DNA of 44,492 nt from Thermotogae bacterium (GCA_021161835.1 JAGGZV010000047.1:1-44492); one strand, 5' to 3'; counted from the stretch's first letter, positions 8,520 to 18,526 are shown. Translations and numbers: made by a program. The notes: generated from the sequence alone by a model not told the origin.

Positions 8520-9415
8520 CCTGTAGCACCCTCTTCCCTGAACAATAGTCTGAGGTACACGACGACGAAAACCAGTAGACCCAGGAACATGAGGATGGAT
8601 GTGGCGGCTGCTTCGCTGAATCTGAAATCTCTGAAAGCCTTGCTATATATGTATACGGGAAGAGTTGTGGTATGACCGAGAGGACCACCACGGGTCAGAA
8701 GCCATATGGTGTCGAAGATGTTGGCAGACCATAGAAAACTGTTGAGGGTTACCACCTTTAACATGGGATATATCGTGGGAATGGTGATGTTCCAGAACTT
8801 TGCCCAACTGGATGCTCCATCCATAGCCGCGGCCTCATAGAGATCACGTGGTACGGTTTGCAAAGCGGCCAGTACCACTATGGAAAAATACGGTATCCAT
8901 CTCCAGCTGTTGAGGAGTATCACCGTGGGCATGGCCCATTTTGGCGAGGACAAGAATTCGATTGGCATCCCAACGGTACCCATTTTCAGAAGGATATAAT
9001 TCACCACACCATGAGTGGGATCAAGTATCCACTTCCAGACAATCGCCAGAACGATGGTGGGAAGTACCCAGGGAAGTATAATCCAGTTTCGTACAATGTT
9101 TTTACCCTTGAAATCCTGATTCAAGATCAATGCCACTATTATACTTCCCCATACCTGCAGGATCACATTGATAGCCACCCACCATCCCGTTCGAATGCAG
9201 GTATCCCAGAACTCATCATCTGCTAAAATTTTTAAAAAGTTGGAAAAACCAGCGGGTTTCGCAGGAACGCCGATATAACGCATTTTAACGAAACTCAACC
9301 ACACCGCACTGAAGACTGGATATATCAGCGTTGCAGCCACCCAGATCAACAACGGCATGACGAGTATCAAACCGAAAACGGGATCCTTAAGAAGCTTTTC
9401 TCTGAAATGTTTCAA
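8516..9415 (-). CDS. ABC sugar importer permease, MalF/UgpA type
   Basis: This first membrane subunit of the sugar importer is read as 299 residues from TTG 9415. Membrane segments begin with FGLILVMPLLIWVAATLIYP. The EAA loop is YEAAAMDGASSWAKFWNITIP. The TTG start was chosen because a full AGGAGGG lies 7 nt upstream. An ATG at 9451 would add 12 charged residues, but its upstream sequence is the pyrimidine-rich side of a strong hairpin and shows no ribosome site. The gene overlaps the next permease by 4 nt. No transporter ATPase is encoded nearby, so a shared MsmX/UgpC-type ATPase elsewhere in the genome is expected. Confidence 0.92.
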   Translation of the reverse strand: MKHFREKLLKDPVFGLILVMPLLIWVAATLIYPVFSAVWLSFVKMRYIGVPAKPAGFSNFLKILADDEFWDTCIRTGWWVAINVILQVWGSIIVALILNQDFKGKNIVRNWIILPWVLPTIVLAIVWKWILDPTHGVVNYILLKMGTVGMPIEFLSSPKWAMPTVILLNSWRWIPYFSIVVLAALQTVPRDLYEAAAMDGASSWAKFWNITIPTIYPMLKVVTLNSFLWSANIFDTIWLLTRGGPLGHTTTLPVYIYSKAFRDFRFSEAAATSILMFLGLLVFVVVYLRLLFREEGATG

Positions 9416-9422
9416 CGTCTTT

Positions 9423-9429
9423 CCCTCCT
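9423..9429 (-). promoter_or_regulatory. Strong ribosome binding site that fixes a TTG start
   Basis: AGGAGGG on the minus strand, 7 nt before the TTG at 9415-9413, is the best Shine-Dalgarno match in the area. It lies inside the longer frame that starts with ATG 9451, and so argues for the later TTG start. Confidence 0.6.
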
Positions 9430-9455
9430 GGGACTTTTTCGTTTCTTTCATGAAG

Positions 9456-9477
9456 GGGGAGCCGTCGACGGCTCCCC
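9456..9477 (-). other. Perfect 22-bp palindrome between binding-protein and permease genes
   Basis: The arm GGGGAGCCGTC is followed directly by its exact reverse complement. As RNA it would form about nine strong base pairs closed by a four-base loop. No T run follows on either strand, so termination is unlikely. Its place just after the binding-protein stop fits an mRNA stabiliser that keeps the binding protein in excess over the permeases. Confidence 0.7.
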
Positions 9478-9488
9478 GCTTCCCCTCT

Positions 9489-10790
9489 TCACTTTATGGC
9501 CTCTTCCATCTTCCTGGCACCGAGCCTGACCGCTTCCTCAGGAGAAAGTCCCTTGACGGTTATCTGTTGAGCAGTCCATGCCAGGATGTTAGCAGCGGAT
9601 ATGGCTCCAACGTTGGGGTTCACTCTGTTGCGTGTGAAACCAAATAATTTTCCATGTTTGGATGTTTCTATTTCTATCAGCACGGCCGCTACTTTCTCTT
9701 TTATCACGGGGTCACTCCAGAAGGCATCGGAATACAGTGTTTCCCGCGTGACGGGCAGGAAGAATCCTGGATCCATGTGCAACAACCTGCTCATTATCTC
9801 CGGCTGATGCAACCATTCGACGAATTTCTTGAAAGCAGCTCGCTTGGCCGAATCCTTTGTGAGCAACATCAATCCATTGGAGTAGTATATGCTGCCAAGC
9901 TGTCCACCTTCAGGTACAGGAACAGGAGCGCATCCGAGGACTTCCAGTGGAGCGTTGGCGTTGTCTATCCATCCTTTGATGTAATGACCTTTTTCCATGA
10001 CCATGGCCACCTGTCCGGTGAAGAGGGCTGTTCTGGGTTGATCCCACGCCCACGCGGCGCTACCGGGTGGGGAGTAATCGAAGAGCTTCTTGTAAAATGC
10101 GTAAGCTTCCACCGTTCTTGGATTGTTGAAGGTGATTTCATCGGGATCCTCACCGAATATGTGTTCCGCCCTGTTGACCACCATCAACGTGTAGATCAAC
10201 TGATCCGTTGCCATGTGTATAGCACCGGGAACAGCTATGGGATACTTAACAACGCCACTCGCTTTGAGTTTCTCACATGTCTCCAGCAATTCCTTCCACG
10301 TTCTGGGTGGTCTGTTGGGGTCGAGTCCAGCTTTCTCGAAGAGATCCTTCCTGTACCAGAGCACGAAGTCCATGCCGTATATGGGCACCGCCCAGTAGTG
10401 TCCATCGAAATGATAGGGTTCCAGAGCGGAATCGAAGAAGGTGTACTTCGAAGTGAGGGATTCGATGATGTCATCGAGGGGTTGAACGACGCCGAGAGCT
10501 TTGATGTAGGTCAGAAAGTCCGGAATGGCCAGCATGAAATCGGGACCTCTTCCAGCCTGGATCGCTGCGGGAGCCAGCTGATAGATCTCTCCCCAGCTCT
10601 GCACCTGTGGTACGATCTGGATGTCAGGATGTTGAGAGTTGAAGAGCTCACAGAGCTCCTTGATGCGTTCCACGCGGTGTGGTCGTGCTTCCATATGCCA
10701 GAACACGAGTTTGACTGGAGCGGCGTACGTTACAATGCTCAGAAGCAAGAACGAAACAACCGTAAAAATCAGTAAAGCCTTGAACTTCAC
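9489..10790 (-). CDS. Sugar-binding protein of ABC importer
   Basis: The 433-residue solute-binding protein belongs to the family 1 (MalE/UgpB-like) type. Residues 1-23 are a signal peptide with a hydrophobic core and a TYAA-type cleavage region; there is no lipobox cysteine. Mature-protein signatures are VKLVFWHMEARPHRVERIKEL, GRGPDFMLAIPDFLTYIKA and GMDFVLWYRKDLFEKAGLD with a following PRTWKELLE. The GTG start at 10790 is preceded by GGGAGGTGA 6 nt upstream. It lies 48 nt after the repressor gene and is followed by the hairpin at 9456-9477. It should deliver an amino sugar or chito-oligosaccharide to the two permeases; the ligand is inferred from the nag genes. Confidence 0.95.
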   Translation of the reverse strand: MKFKALLIFTVVSFLLLSIVTYAAPVKLVFWHMEARPHRVERIKELCELFNSQHPDIQIVPQVQSWGEIYQLAPAAIQAGRGPDFMLAIPDFLTYIKALGVVQPLDDIIESLTSKYTFFDSALEPYHFDGHYWAVPIYGMDFVLWYRKDLFEKAGLDPNRPPRTWKELLETCEKLKASGVVKYPIAVPGAIHMATDQLIYTLMVVNRAEHIFGEDPDEITFNNPRTVEAYAFYKKLFDYSPPGSAAWAWDQPRTALFTGQVAMVMEKGHYIKGWIDNANAPLEVLGCAPVPVPEGGQLGSIYYSNGLMLLTKDSAKRAAFKKFVEWLHQPEIMSRLLHMDPGFFLPVTRETLYSDAFWSDPVIKEKVAAVLIEIETSKHGKLFGFTRNRVNPNVGAISAANILAWTAQQITVKGLSPEEAVRLGARKMEEAIK

Positions 10791-10838
10791 TTTTACTCAC
10801 CTCCCGAATGTGATGGTGTATGTATCTTCATGAACCAT

Positions 10839-11489
10839 TCATCTCGCCATACCCGTTTCCACCATCCGTTTTGCTTCTTCTTTGGATCTTTCCAGATGAG
10901 CGTCGAGTAGCTGGCGTGCCCGCTGCCCATTTTCATTTTTTATGGCTTTGAGGATGTCGCGGTGTTCCCTGCACGCCGCGCGTGGATTCATGGTGAGGCG
11001 TGTGGTCATTTTCACAAGATCTATGATCCCATTCGCCACCTTGACAAGCCATCTGTTGCCCGATCCCTCTATCAAAAATCTGAGATGGAATTCTTCATCG
11101 AAACTTCTAACACCATCCACGAGCTTCGACGTATCGTCTATGGAGATGAGGGCTTCCACTTCTTCGATCAGTTTATCTATGTACTCTTTGTTGGGATTCT
11201 GGAGAACGTATTCCAGAGCAAGAAATTCCAGGGCTTTTCTCAGATCGAACAACTCCTCAACATCTCTGGGTGAAAGGCGTATCACAAAGTATCCCGCATA
11301 CGGTCTGGAAATCACGAGCCCCTGCTCCATCAATTTGTGTATTGCTTCACGTACGGGCGTGGGGCTTATCTTCAGTTGATCGGCCAGTTTTCTTATGTCT
11401 ATTTTCTCGCCGGGCTTCAAAGATAAATCCGTGATCTGCTTCTTCAAGTATTCGTACACCTGATCCGTTAAGCGTTGTTTGGTTAACAT
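10839..11489 (-). CDS. GntR-family repressor with FCD domain
   Basis: This regulator is the first gene of the amino-sugar operon, 216 residues from ATG 11489. Residues 1-70 are the winged helix with KISPTPVREAIHKLMEQGLV, the hallmark GntR recognition helix. The rest is an all-helical FCD effector domain, including DLRKALEFLALEYVLQ, FHLRFLIEGSGN and a C-terminal EHRDILKAIKN with the metal-binding histidine. The start was chosen by AAGGAG 11 nt upstream; a GTG at 11501 overlaps that site and is less likely. FCD regulators commonly bind organic or sugar acids; here the operon suggests an amino-sugar intermediate. Autoregulation is likely, because a 26-bp dyad covers its own promoter. Confidence 0.93.
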   Translation of the reverse strand: MLTKQRLTDQVYEYLKKQITDLSLKPGEKIDIRKLADQLKISPTPVREAIHKLMEQGLVISRPYAGYFVIRLSPRDVEELFDLRKALEFLALEYVLQNPNKEYIDKLIEEVEALISIDDTSKLVDGVRSFDEEFHLRFLIEGSGNRWLVKVANGIIDLVKMTTRLTMNPRAACREHRDILKAIKNENGQRARQLLDAHLERSKEEAKRMVETGMAR

Positions 11490-11521
11490 TGGGATACTCA
11501 CTCCTTACAATATTGTTCGGG

Positions 11522-11557
11522 CAAATATATTATATATGATATATTTGTTCGTGTCAA
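11522..11557 (-). promoter_or_regulatory. Consensus promoter with overlapping operator for the amino-sugar operon
   Basis: On the minus strand TTGACA (11557-11552), exactly 17 nt, and TATAAT (11534-11529) make a perfect housekeeping promoter. A dyad with arms CAAATATAT (11522-11530) and ATATATTTG (11539-11547) around 8 nt covers the -10 and much of the spacer. A protein bound there would block polymerase. The GntR-type product of the first gene is the obvious candidate. Confidence 0.75.
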
Positions 11558-11568
11558 GGATTTTGCTG

Positions 11569-11577
11569 TGCTACAAT
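11569..11577 (+). promoter_or_regulatory. Extended -10 promoter for the ATP synthase operon
   Basis: TG (11569-11570), one base and TACAAT (11572-11577) form an extended -10. No convincing -35 is present. Transcription would begin near 11584, only about 5 nt before the ATG at 11589, so the first message may be nearly leaderless. The element lies back to back with the gntR promoter. Confidence 0.4.
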
Positions 11578-11588
11578 TTACACTGGTG

Positions 11589-11885
11589 ATGGCTTTGAAA
11601 AAGATGCCTTTCTTCGATGTGAGGAATCTACGAAATTTGAATCTGGTCATAACCTTCGGGTTGATAGTGCTTTCCAACATCTTCGTTGCCGGTCTGTTGG
11701 GGTATTATATCGATAAGTGGACCTTCAAGAATCACCTGATATTCATCATCTTTCTGTTTCTGGGTGTCGGTTCAGGTTTGTACAACGGGGTAAAGTATCT
11801 GATCAGGGAAGTGGACAAACTTGACAGAATTGCGCGAGAACGCAAAGAAGATGATAGTGGGCATACTGATTCTCACAGCGATTGA
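11589..11885 (+). CDS. atpZ: AtpZ-type membrane protein of ATP synthase operon
   Basis: The 98-residue protein has two membrane helices, NLVITFGLIVLSNIFVAGLLG and HLIFIIFLFLGVGSGLYNGV in the full reading. GYYIDKW between them is the mark of the AtpZ/AtpI family. A charged C-terminal tail follows. Members help assemble the c-ring or move cations in F-type synthases. The start is uncertain: ATG 11589 lacks a good ribosome site, GTG 11568 overlaps the promoter, and ATG 11604 is another option. It overlaps the next gene. Confidence 0.8.
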   Translation: MALKKMPFFDVRNLRNLNLVITFGLIVLSNIFVAGLLGYYIDKWTFKNHLIFIIFLFLGVGSGLYNGVKYLIREVDKLDRIARERKEDDSGHTDSHSD

Positions 11886-12183
11886 AACGCTGATCCTGTC
11901 ATTCTTCATGTCATGGAAAGCGTTGTACACGTTTGCAGGTGGAGGCCTGGCAGTACTCAACGTGCTTTCCATGGTGGAATCTATAAACAGAATGTTACAA
12001 AAAGGTACAAAAAGGACTGGATTTTTGGCGCGCTACATTGTAAATGCTATAATTCTAGGTGGATTGGCTTACATCGACAGGTGGAGCTTATTACCGGTTT
12101 TCCTGGGATTGTTCAATCTGAAGCTGAGCGTTTTCGTGTTTTGGAGGTGGCTGAGTGAAGGTAACTCTCACCAGAGGAGATAA
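11821..12183 (+). CDS. atpI: ATP synthase subunit I-like protein
   Basis: The 120-residue protein has four hydrophobic helices and the small-residue run TFAGGGLAVLNVLSM typical of AtpI. Its place between atpZ and atpB is the usual one. AtpI is thought to help c-ring assembly. TTG 11821 is given as start with GGGA 11 nt upstream; ATG 11851 is an alternative. The gene overlaps atpZ by 35-65 nt and atpB by 29 nt, so translation is probably coupled. Confidence 0.75.
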   Translation: MTELRENAKKMIVGILILTAIETLILSFFMSWKALYTFAGGGLAVLNVLSMVESINRMLQKGTKRTGFLARYIVNAIILGGLAYIDRWSLLPVFLGLFNLKLSVFVFWRWLSEGNSHQRR

Positions 12184-12994
12184 GATTTTTCTGTTGATAT
12201 TCTTCGTGGTTTACGCTGTTGTGCTGATCTTTGAAGTTCCCTCTGTTCAGTTACCTGAGGGTATCGGTGAAAGATGGATCGTGGACCTCATACCCAGCTG
12301 GGGGATAATGGGAAGGGTCAACCCCATGACGGTGATCATGACCTGGGGAATCATCGTAATAGTACTCGGTTTCACTCTGCCCATAGCACGAAATTTCAAG
12401 GTCGTTCCCAACAGAAAACAGGCATTTCTGGAATATATACTCAACTACATCTACCAGAGCACGCAGGATATGATAACGCAGGAAAATCTGGTGAGACCCG
12501 TCTTCTCCATAGCGGCAACGTTGTTTATGTTCATAGTCGTCAGCAACGTTCTAACGGCTTTTCCAGGTGTACAGATAGTTCCAACTTCTCAGGGATTGAA
12601 GGTGAGCCTTTTCACAGATACATGGTACGCACCCACGTCTGATCTGAACACCAATGCCACGTATGCGGTGATGGTGCTCATTTTGAGCCATGTCTTCGGG
12701 ATAAAGGCCAAGGGATTCAAAAAATGGCTTAAAGGATGGTTTGAACCCACTCCTCTGATGTTCCCGCTGAACCTGATAGGTGAGCTTGCCAAGCCCATAT
12801 CACACTCGTTGAGGTTGTTCGGTAACATCATGGGCGGAGGAATACTGGTTCTCATCGTCAGTTATCTTATAAAGTACGCTTTCCTGCCTGTGTTTTTATG
12901 GGGATTCTTTGGGGTTTTTGTGGGAATAATTCAGGCGATGGTCTTTTCACTTCTAGCCATAGCATATATAAGTGCCCAGGTGGAGGAGGGATAA
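12155..12994 (+). CDS. atpB: F-type ATP synthase subunit a
   Basis: Subunit a forms the two ion half-channels beside the c-ring. The protein is 279 residues with five to six membrane helices. The essential arginine lies in AKPISHSLRLFGNIMGG, and the preceding FPLNLIGELAKP and the last helix AMVFSLLAIAYISAQVEEG are family signatures. GTG at 12155 follows GGAGGTGGCTGA with good spacing. It overlaps atpI and is followed by atpE after 1 nt. Confidence 0.97.
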   Translation: MKVTLTRGDKIFLLIFFVVYAVVLIFEVPSVQLPEGIGERWIVDLIPSWGIMGRVNPMTVIMTWGIIVIVLGFTLPIARNFKVVPNRKQAFLEYILNYIYQSTQDMITQENLVRPVFSIAATLFMFIVVSNVLTAFPGVQIVPTSQGLKVSLFTDTWYAPTSDLNTNATYAVMVLILSHVFGIKAKGFKKWLKGWFEPTPLMFPLNLIGELAKPISHSLRLFGNIMGGGILVLIVSYLIKYAFLPVFLWGFFGVFVGIIQAMVFSLLAIAYISAQVEEG

Positions 12995-12995
12995 T

Positions 12996-13250
12996 ATGAG
13001 CGATCTCACGATGGCGGAAGCCATAAGAGAAGGATTGAAATTCCTCGCTGCAGGAGTATGCATGGGAATAGGAGCCATAGGTCCGGGATTGGGAGAAGGG
13101 CATATAGGTGCCCATGCCATGGATGCCATAGCGAGACAACCCGAGCTGGCGGGGCCCATAGTGGGAAGGATGTTGCTGGCCGATGCGGTGGCCGAGTCCA
13201 CGGGTCTGTACTCTCTGGTGGTGGCGCTGATCCTGTTGTTCGTGGTGTGA
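12996..13250 (+). CDS. atpE: F-type ATP synthase subunit c with two-carboxylate, Na+-type site
   Basis: The 84-residue hairpin forms the ion-carrying rotor ring. Helix 1 carries GIGAIGPGLGEG, helix 2 carries ADAVAESTGLYSL, and the polar loop is ARQPE. The ion site residues are Glu34, Val65, Glu67, Ser68, Thr69 and Tyr72. They line up with the Na+ ligand set of Ilyobacter c subunits (Gln32, Val63, Glu65, Ser66, Thr67, Tyr70), except that the first position is Glu, as in the two-carboxylate Na+ ring known from Fusobacterium. Na+ coupling is therefore likely but inferred. The ATG at 12996 has GGAGG 8 nt upstream; a longer frame from 12972 lacks support. Confidence 0.97.
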   Translation: MSDLTMAEAIREGLKFLAAGVCMGIGAIGPGLGEGHIGAHAMDAIARQPELAGPIVGRMLLADAVAESTGLYSLVVALILLFVV

Positions 13251-13267
13251 TACCCCTGAAAGGGGTG
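13251..13267 (+). promoter_or_regulatory. Hairpin that includes the atpF ribosome binding site
   Basis: ACCCCT (13252-13257), loop GAA and AGGGGT (13261-13266) form a 6-bp stem, extended by a U-G pair at 13251/13267. The 3' arm is the Shine-Dalgarno sequence of atpF, so folding would lower AtpF translation. It fills the entire atpE-atpF gap. The c subunit is needed in about ten copies per complex, and the b subunit in two. Confidence 0.6.
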
Positions 13268-13269
13268 AG

Positions 13270-13773
13270 ATGAAAATGATAGAGTTTAACCTGACGGCCG
13301 TTTTGCAGTTGCTGCACTTCGTGTTCCTGCTCTGGATATTGAACAAATTCGTGTTCAAAGGTTTCTTCGAAGTTCTTGACAAGCGCAGGGAAATGATAGA
13401 AGGCGAGATCCAGAAAGCAGAAAAAATCAGAAAAGATGCGGAGGAGTTCCTCGAGCAGGCGGAAGAGAAATTGAGAAAGGTGAACCAGGAGTCGCAAAGG
13501 CTGCTGGAAGAAGCACACAAGAGAGCAGAAATCATCGTGGAAGAAGCACGCGAAAAGGCGAAACGCGAAGGTGAGAGGATAATCACCGCCGCTCAGGAAG
13601 AAGCGGAAAGGATTAAACAGGAAGCACAGGAAGCCATAAAAGCTGCAGCGGTGCATATGGCACTCAATTTGACGGCACGGATATTGAAGCGTCAGCTGGA
13701 TGAGAAAGCCCAGAAAGAACTGATGGAAGAAGCGCTTAGAATGATCAAAGCCAGAAGGGATGAAATGTTGTGA
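13270..13773 (+). CDS. atpF: F-type ATP synthase subunit b
   Basis: The 167-residue stator stalk protein has one N-terminal membrane helix (about residues 8-28, LTAVLQLLHFVFLLWILNKF). A long charged coiled coil rich in Glu, Lys, Arg and Ala runs to residue 120, and a C-terminal delta-binding helix follows. Only one b-type gene is present, so a homodimer is expected. The start ATG 13270 follows AGGGGTGAG; ATG 13276 is also possible. The 3' end overlaps atpH by 4 nt. Confidence 0.96.
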   Translation: MKMIEFNLTAVLQLLHFVFLLWILNKFVFKGFFEVLDKRREMIEGEIQKAEKIRKDAEEFLEQAEEKLRKVNQESQRLLEEAHKRAEIIVEEAREKAKREGERIITAAQEEAERIKQEAQEAIKAAAVHMALNLTARILKRQLDEKAQKELMEEALRMIKARRDEML

Positions 13774-14309
13774 AGATTTCCCGTGCGCTCGCTGCACGCT
13801 ATGCGAAGGCTCTCCTGAAAGCGGCGGAAAGAGCCGGCAAAACCGAAATGTATATCGAAAAACTGCGGGTGCTCTCGCAACTGATGGACACGAATTCGAG
13901 CTTCAGAGAATTCGTACTCGATCCGACCAGAAGACCAGGAGAAATCGTTGAATTCGTGGACGAAGTGCTGGATCTGGAAGAGAACCTGAAGAACTTCATC
14001 CTGCTTCTCCTGCGGAAGAGAAGATTGGCGGGTCTGGATGTCATATTGAGCGTGCTGGAAGGGCTTTTCAGGGAAGAAAAAGGGATGGTGGATGTCCACG
14101 TGTACCTTCCCAGGACCATAGATGAGAAAGAACGGGATAAGCTTAAAGAAGAGATTCACTCCATTCTCAACAAACCGCTCGAATTGCACGTACATGTGGA
14201 TGAAGAACTGATAGGTGGTTTGAAACTCAGGATAGGTGATACGATAATCGATGCAAGTGTGCAAGGGTATTTGAAGAAAGTTGAAGCCACCATCTTCGGT
14301 GAGGGGTGA
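13770..14309 (+). CDS. atpH: F-type ATP synthase subunit delta
   Basis: The 179-residue peripheral-stalk subunit joins F1 to subunit b. The N-terminal helical bundle starts [19 protein letters not shown], the usual delta/OSCP opening. The C-terminal [23 protein letters not shown] is the most conserved part of the family. The GTG start overlaps the atpF stop by 4 nt and the gene's own stop overlaps the atpA start in the same way. Confidence 0.96.
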   Translation: MKISRALAARYAKALLKAAERAGKTEMYIEKLRVLSQLMDTNSSFREFVLDPTRRPGEIVEFVDEVLDLEENLKNFILLLLRKRRLAGLDVILSVLEGLFREEKGMVDVHVYLPRTIDEKERDKLKEEIHSILNKPLELHVHVDEELIGGLKLRIGDTIIDASVQGYLKKVEATIFGEG

Positions 14310-15823
14310 TAGAATTGCGGATAAACCCTGACGAGATATCGAGGGTGATAGAAGAACGAATAAAATCCATCGAGATTTCCGCAGACCTAAAAGAAACGGG
14401 AACGGTCATACAGGTGGGTGACGGTATAGCACGCGCCTACGGACTGCGCAACGTCATGGCGAGCGAGCTGGTCAAATTCGAAAGTGGGAGTTACGGTCTG
14501 GCTTTCAATTTGGAGGAGGACAACGTGGGTATAGTCATACTGGGAGACTACAAGAAAATAAAAGAAGGTGAGCTGGTAGAAAGAACGGGCAAGATCATCG
14601 AAGTACCGGTGGGAGAGGAATTGCTGGGAAGGGTTGTTAATCCTCTGGGTATTCCTCTGGATGGTAAGGGTCCAATAAATGCCAAGAACTTTCGAAAAAT
14701 CGAGATAAAAGCACCGGGAGTGATATACAGAAGACCGGTCGATACTCCTTTGCACACCGGGTTGAAATCCATAGATTCTCTGATACCCATAGGAAGAGGA
14801 CAGAGAGAGCTCATAATCGGTGACCGTCAAACGGGTAAGACGGCCATAGCGATAGATACCATAATAAATCAGAAAGGGCAGAACGTTTACTGCATATACG
14901 TAGTCATAGGACAGAAATCCGCGGCTGTAGCGAGAACCGTTGAAAAGCTCAGAGAGCACGGAGCGATGGAATATACAACGGTGGTGGTGGCTACGGCGAG
15001 TGATCCCGCAACCCTGCTCTACATAGCTCCTTACGCTGGATGTGCTATGGGAGAGTACTTTATGTACAGTGGAAGAGATGCACTCGTGATATATGATGAT
15101 CTTTCCAAACACGCCGCCGCTTACAGAGAATTATCGCTTCTTCTGAGAAGACCTCCCGGAAGAGAGGCGTACCCTGGAGACATATTCTACCTACATTCAA
15201 GATTGCTGGAACGCGCGGCACGTTTGAGCGATGAACTGGGTGGTGGATCGCTTACTGCGTTGCCCATAGTGGAGACGCAGGCCAACGACGTTTCAGCATA
15301 CATTCCCACCAACGTTATATCCATAACCGACGGACAGATATATCTGGAACCAGGGTTGTTCTACGCAGGCTTCAGGCCCGCCCTCAACATAGGAATATCG
15401 GTTTCCAGGGTTGGTGGAGCAGCGCAGACCAAAGCAATGAAACAGGTGGCGGGACGGTTGCGTCTCGACCTGGCTCAATATAGAGAACTGGAAGTCTTTG
15501 CACAGTTCGCAACTGAACTGGATCCCACCACCAGGGCACAGCTGACACGTGGTGAAAGACTCCTGGAACTTCTGAAACAGGAGCAATACAGTCCCATGCC
15601 CTTCGAAGAGCAGGTGGTGGTTCTCTTCGCCGGTGTCAACGGCTATCTGGACGATCTGCCCGTCGAATCCATAAAGAGATTTGAAAGGGAATTTCTCCAG
15701 TTCATGAAAACACACAGACCCGATATCTTAAAGGAAATACATGAGCGCAAAGAAATAACCGAAGAAACAGAACAGAAACTGCATGAAGCGGTGAAGGAAT
15801 TCAAGGAAAGTTTCAGGTGGTGA
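14306..15823 (+). CDS. atpA: F-type ATP synthase subunit alpha
   Basis: The 505-residue non-catalytic nucleotide-binding subunit of F1. Walker A is GDRQTGKT at residues 172-179, very near the E. coli position. [12 protein letters not shown] is the Walker B region, and [15 protein letters not shown] carries the arginine finger that completes the beta catalytic site. The start is GTG 14306, overlapping the delta stop by 4 nt; the N-terminal [13 protein letters not shown] is the usual delta-binding helix. Confidence 0.98.
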   Translation: MIELRINPDEISRVIEERIKSIEISADLKETGTVIQVGDGIARAYGLRNVMASELVKFESGSYGLAFNLEEDNVGIVILGDYKKIKEGELVERTGKIIEVPVGEELLGRVVNPLGIPLDGKGPINAKNFRKIEIKAPGVIYRRPVDTPLHTGLKSIDSLIPIGRGQRELIIGDRQTGKTAIAIDTIINQKGQNVYCIYVVIGQKSAAVARTVEKLREHGAMEYTTVVVATASDPATLLYIAPYAGCAMGEYFMYSGRDALVIYDDLSKHAAAYRELSLLLRRPPGREAYPGDIFYLHSRLLERAARLSDELGGGSLTALPIVETQANDVSAYIPTNVISITDGQIYLEPGLFYAGFRPALNIGISVSRVGGAAQTKAMKQVAGRLRLDLAQYRELEVFAQFATELDPTTRAQLTRGERLLELLKQEQYSPMPFEEQVVVLFAGVNGYLDDLPVESIKRFEREFLQFMKTHRPDILKEIHERKEITEETEQKLHEAVKEFKESFRW

Positions 15824-15828
15824 GTTAG

Positions 15829-16680
15829 TTGTCGAGAGGCAGACTCAGGCAGATAAAAAGAAGAATACAATCCACCGAATCCACCATGCAGATAACCCGT
15901 GCCATGGAAATGGTGGCACGGGCAAAGGTACAGAAAGTGGAGAAATTGCTGAAAACAGTCAGAAGGTTCGCAGAAGAAGCACGAAACATTGTGGTGAACC
16001 TTCCAATTTCGGGTGTGGACGACGTTCTCCTGACCGGAGGGAGAGGCACGGCCATCCTGGTTGTGACATCCGATATGGGATTGTGTGGGGCATTCAACAC
16101 CGATATAGCCAAGACAGCCGAAAAGATGGCAGGGGAAATCGAGGATTTCGTCGGCTTCATAGTTATAGGTTCCAGAGGATTGACGTATCTCTCGAAACGG
16201 AATGAAATCCTTCACCCTTTTCCCAAGCTTTACGATACGCCTTCCTTCAGCGTGGCAGAGCGGGTTCTGGATACCATCCTGGACGATGTGAGGGAAGGAA
16301 GGTATGGGAAACTGAAACTGGTATATTCGGAATTCAAATCACGCCTTGTGCAGCGACCTTCCACCATGGATTTTATCCCAATAAAGATCGAAAGAAAGGA
16401 AGAAGGGGACAGAATACGAAAGATCTGGGAGTACGAACCGGAAGTGGAGGGGAACGTGGAGCGGTACCTTTTTCTCTACTTGTCCGCAGAGTTGTTCAGG
16501 GTTCTGTACGAAACCAAGGTAGGCGAACTCTACGCACGGATGAATTCCATGAAGAACGCTACCGACAACGCTAAAGAGGTGATAAGGCAATTGACCCTTG
16601 CCTTCAACAAGGCACGTCAGGCATCCATAACCCAGGAGATCATAGAAGTCGTTAACGGTGCCGAAGCTTTGAAAGAATGA
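15829..16680 (+). CDS. atpG: F-type ATP synthase subunit gamma
   Basis: The 283-residue central shaft. The N-terminal coiled coil RRIQSTESTMQITRAMEMVA and the C-terminal ELYARMNSMKNATDNAKEVI with NKARQASITQEIIEVVNGA are strongly conserved. TSDMGLCGAFN starts the Rossmann-like domain. The start codon is TTG 15829, preceded by AGGTGGTGAG that also contains the atpA stop. Confidence 0.97.
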   Translation: MSRGRLRQIKRRIQSTESTMQITRAMEMVARAKVQKVEKLLKTVRRFAEEARNIVVNLPISGVDDVLLTGGRGTAILVVTSDMGLCGAFNTDIAKTAEKMAGEIEDFVGFIVIGSRGLTYLSKRNEILHPFPKLYDTPSFSVAERVLDTILDDVREGRYGKLKLVYSEFKSRLVQRPSTMDFIPIKIERKEEGDRIRKIWEYEPEVEGNVERYLFLYLSAELFRVLYETKVGELYARMNSMKNATDNAKEVIRQLTLAFNKARQASITQEIIEVVNGAEALKE

Positions 16681-16691
16681 GTGCGAGGTGA

Positions 16692-18522
<1,831 letters not shown>

Positions 18523-18526
<4 letters not shown>

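Noticed and set aside
9456-9477. The palindrome as a transcription terminator
   Set aside because: No T run follows on either strand, and the genes on both sides belong to one operon.
9654-10775. A 373-codon open frame on the plus strand opposite the sugar-binding protein
   Set aside because: It is antisense to a clear solute-binding protein, lacks a ribosome site and has low-quality composition.
12867-13797. Long minus-strand frames opposite atpE, atpF and atpH
   Set aside because: They are rich in Ser/Phe/His, have no ribosome sites and lie against clearly coding ATP synthase genes.
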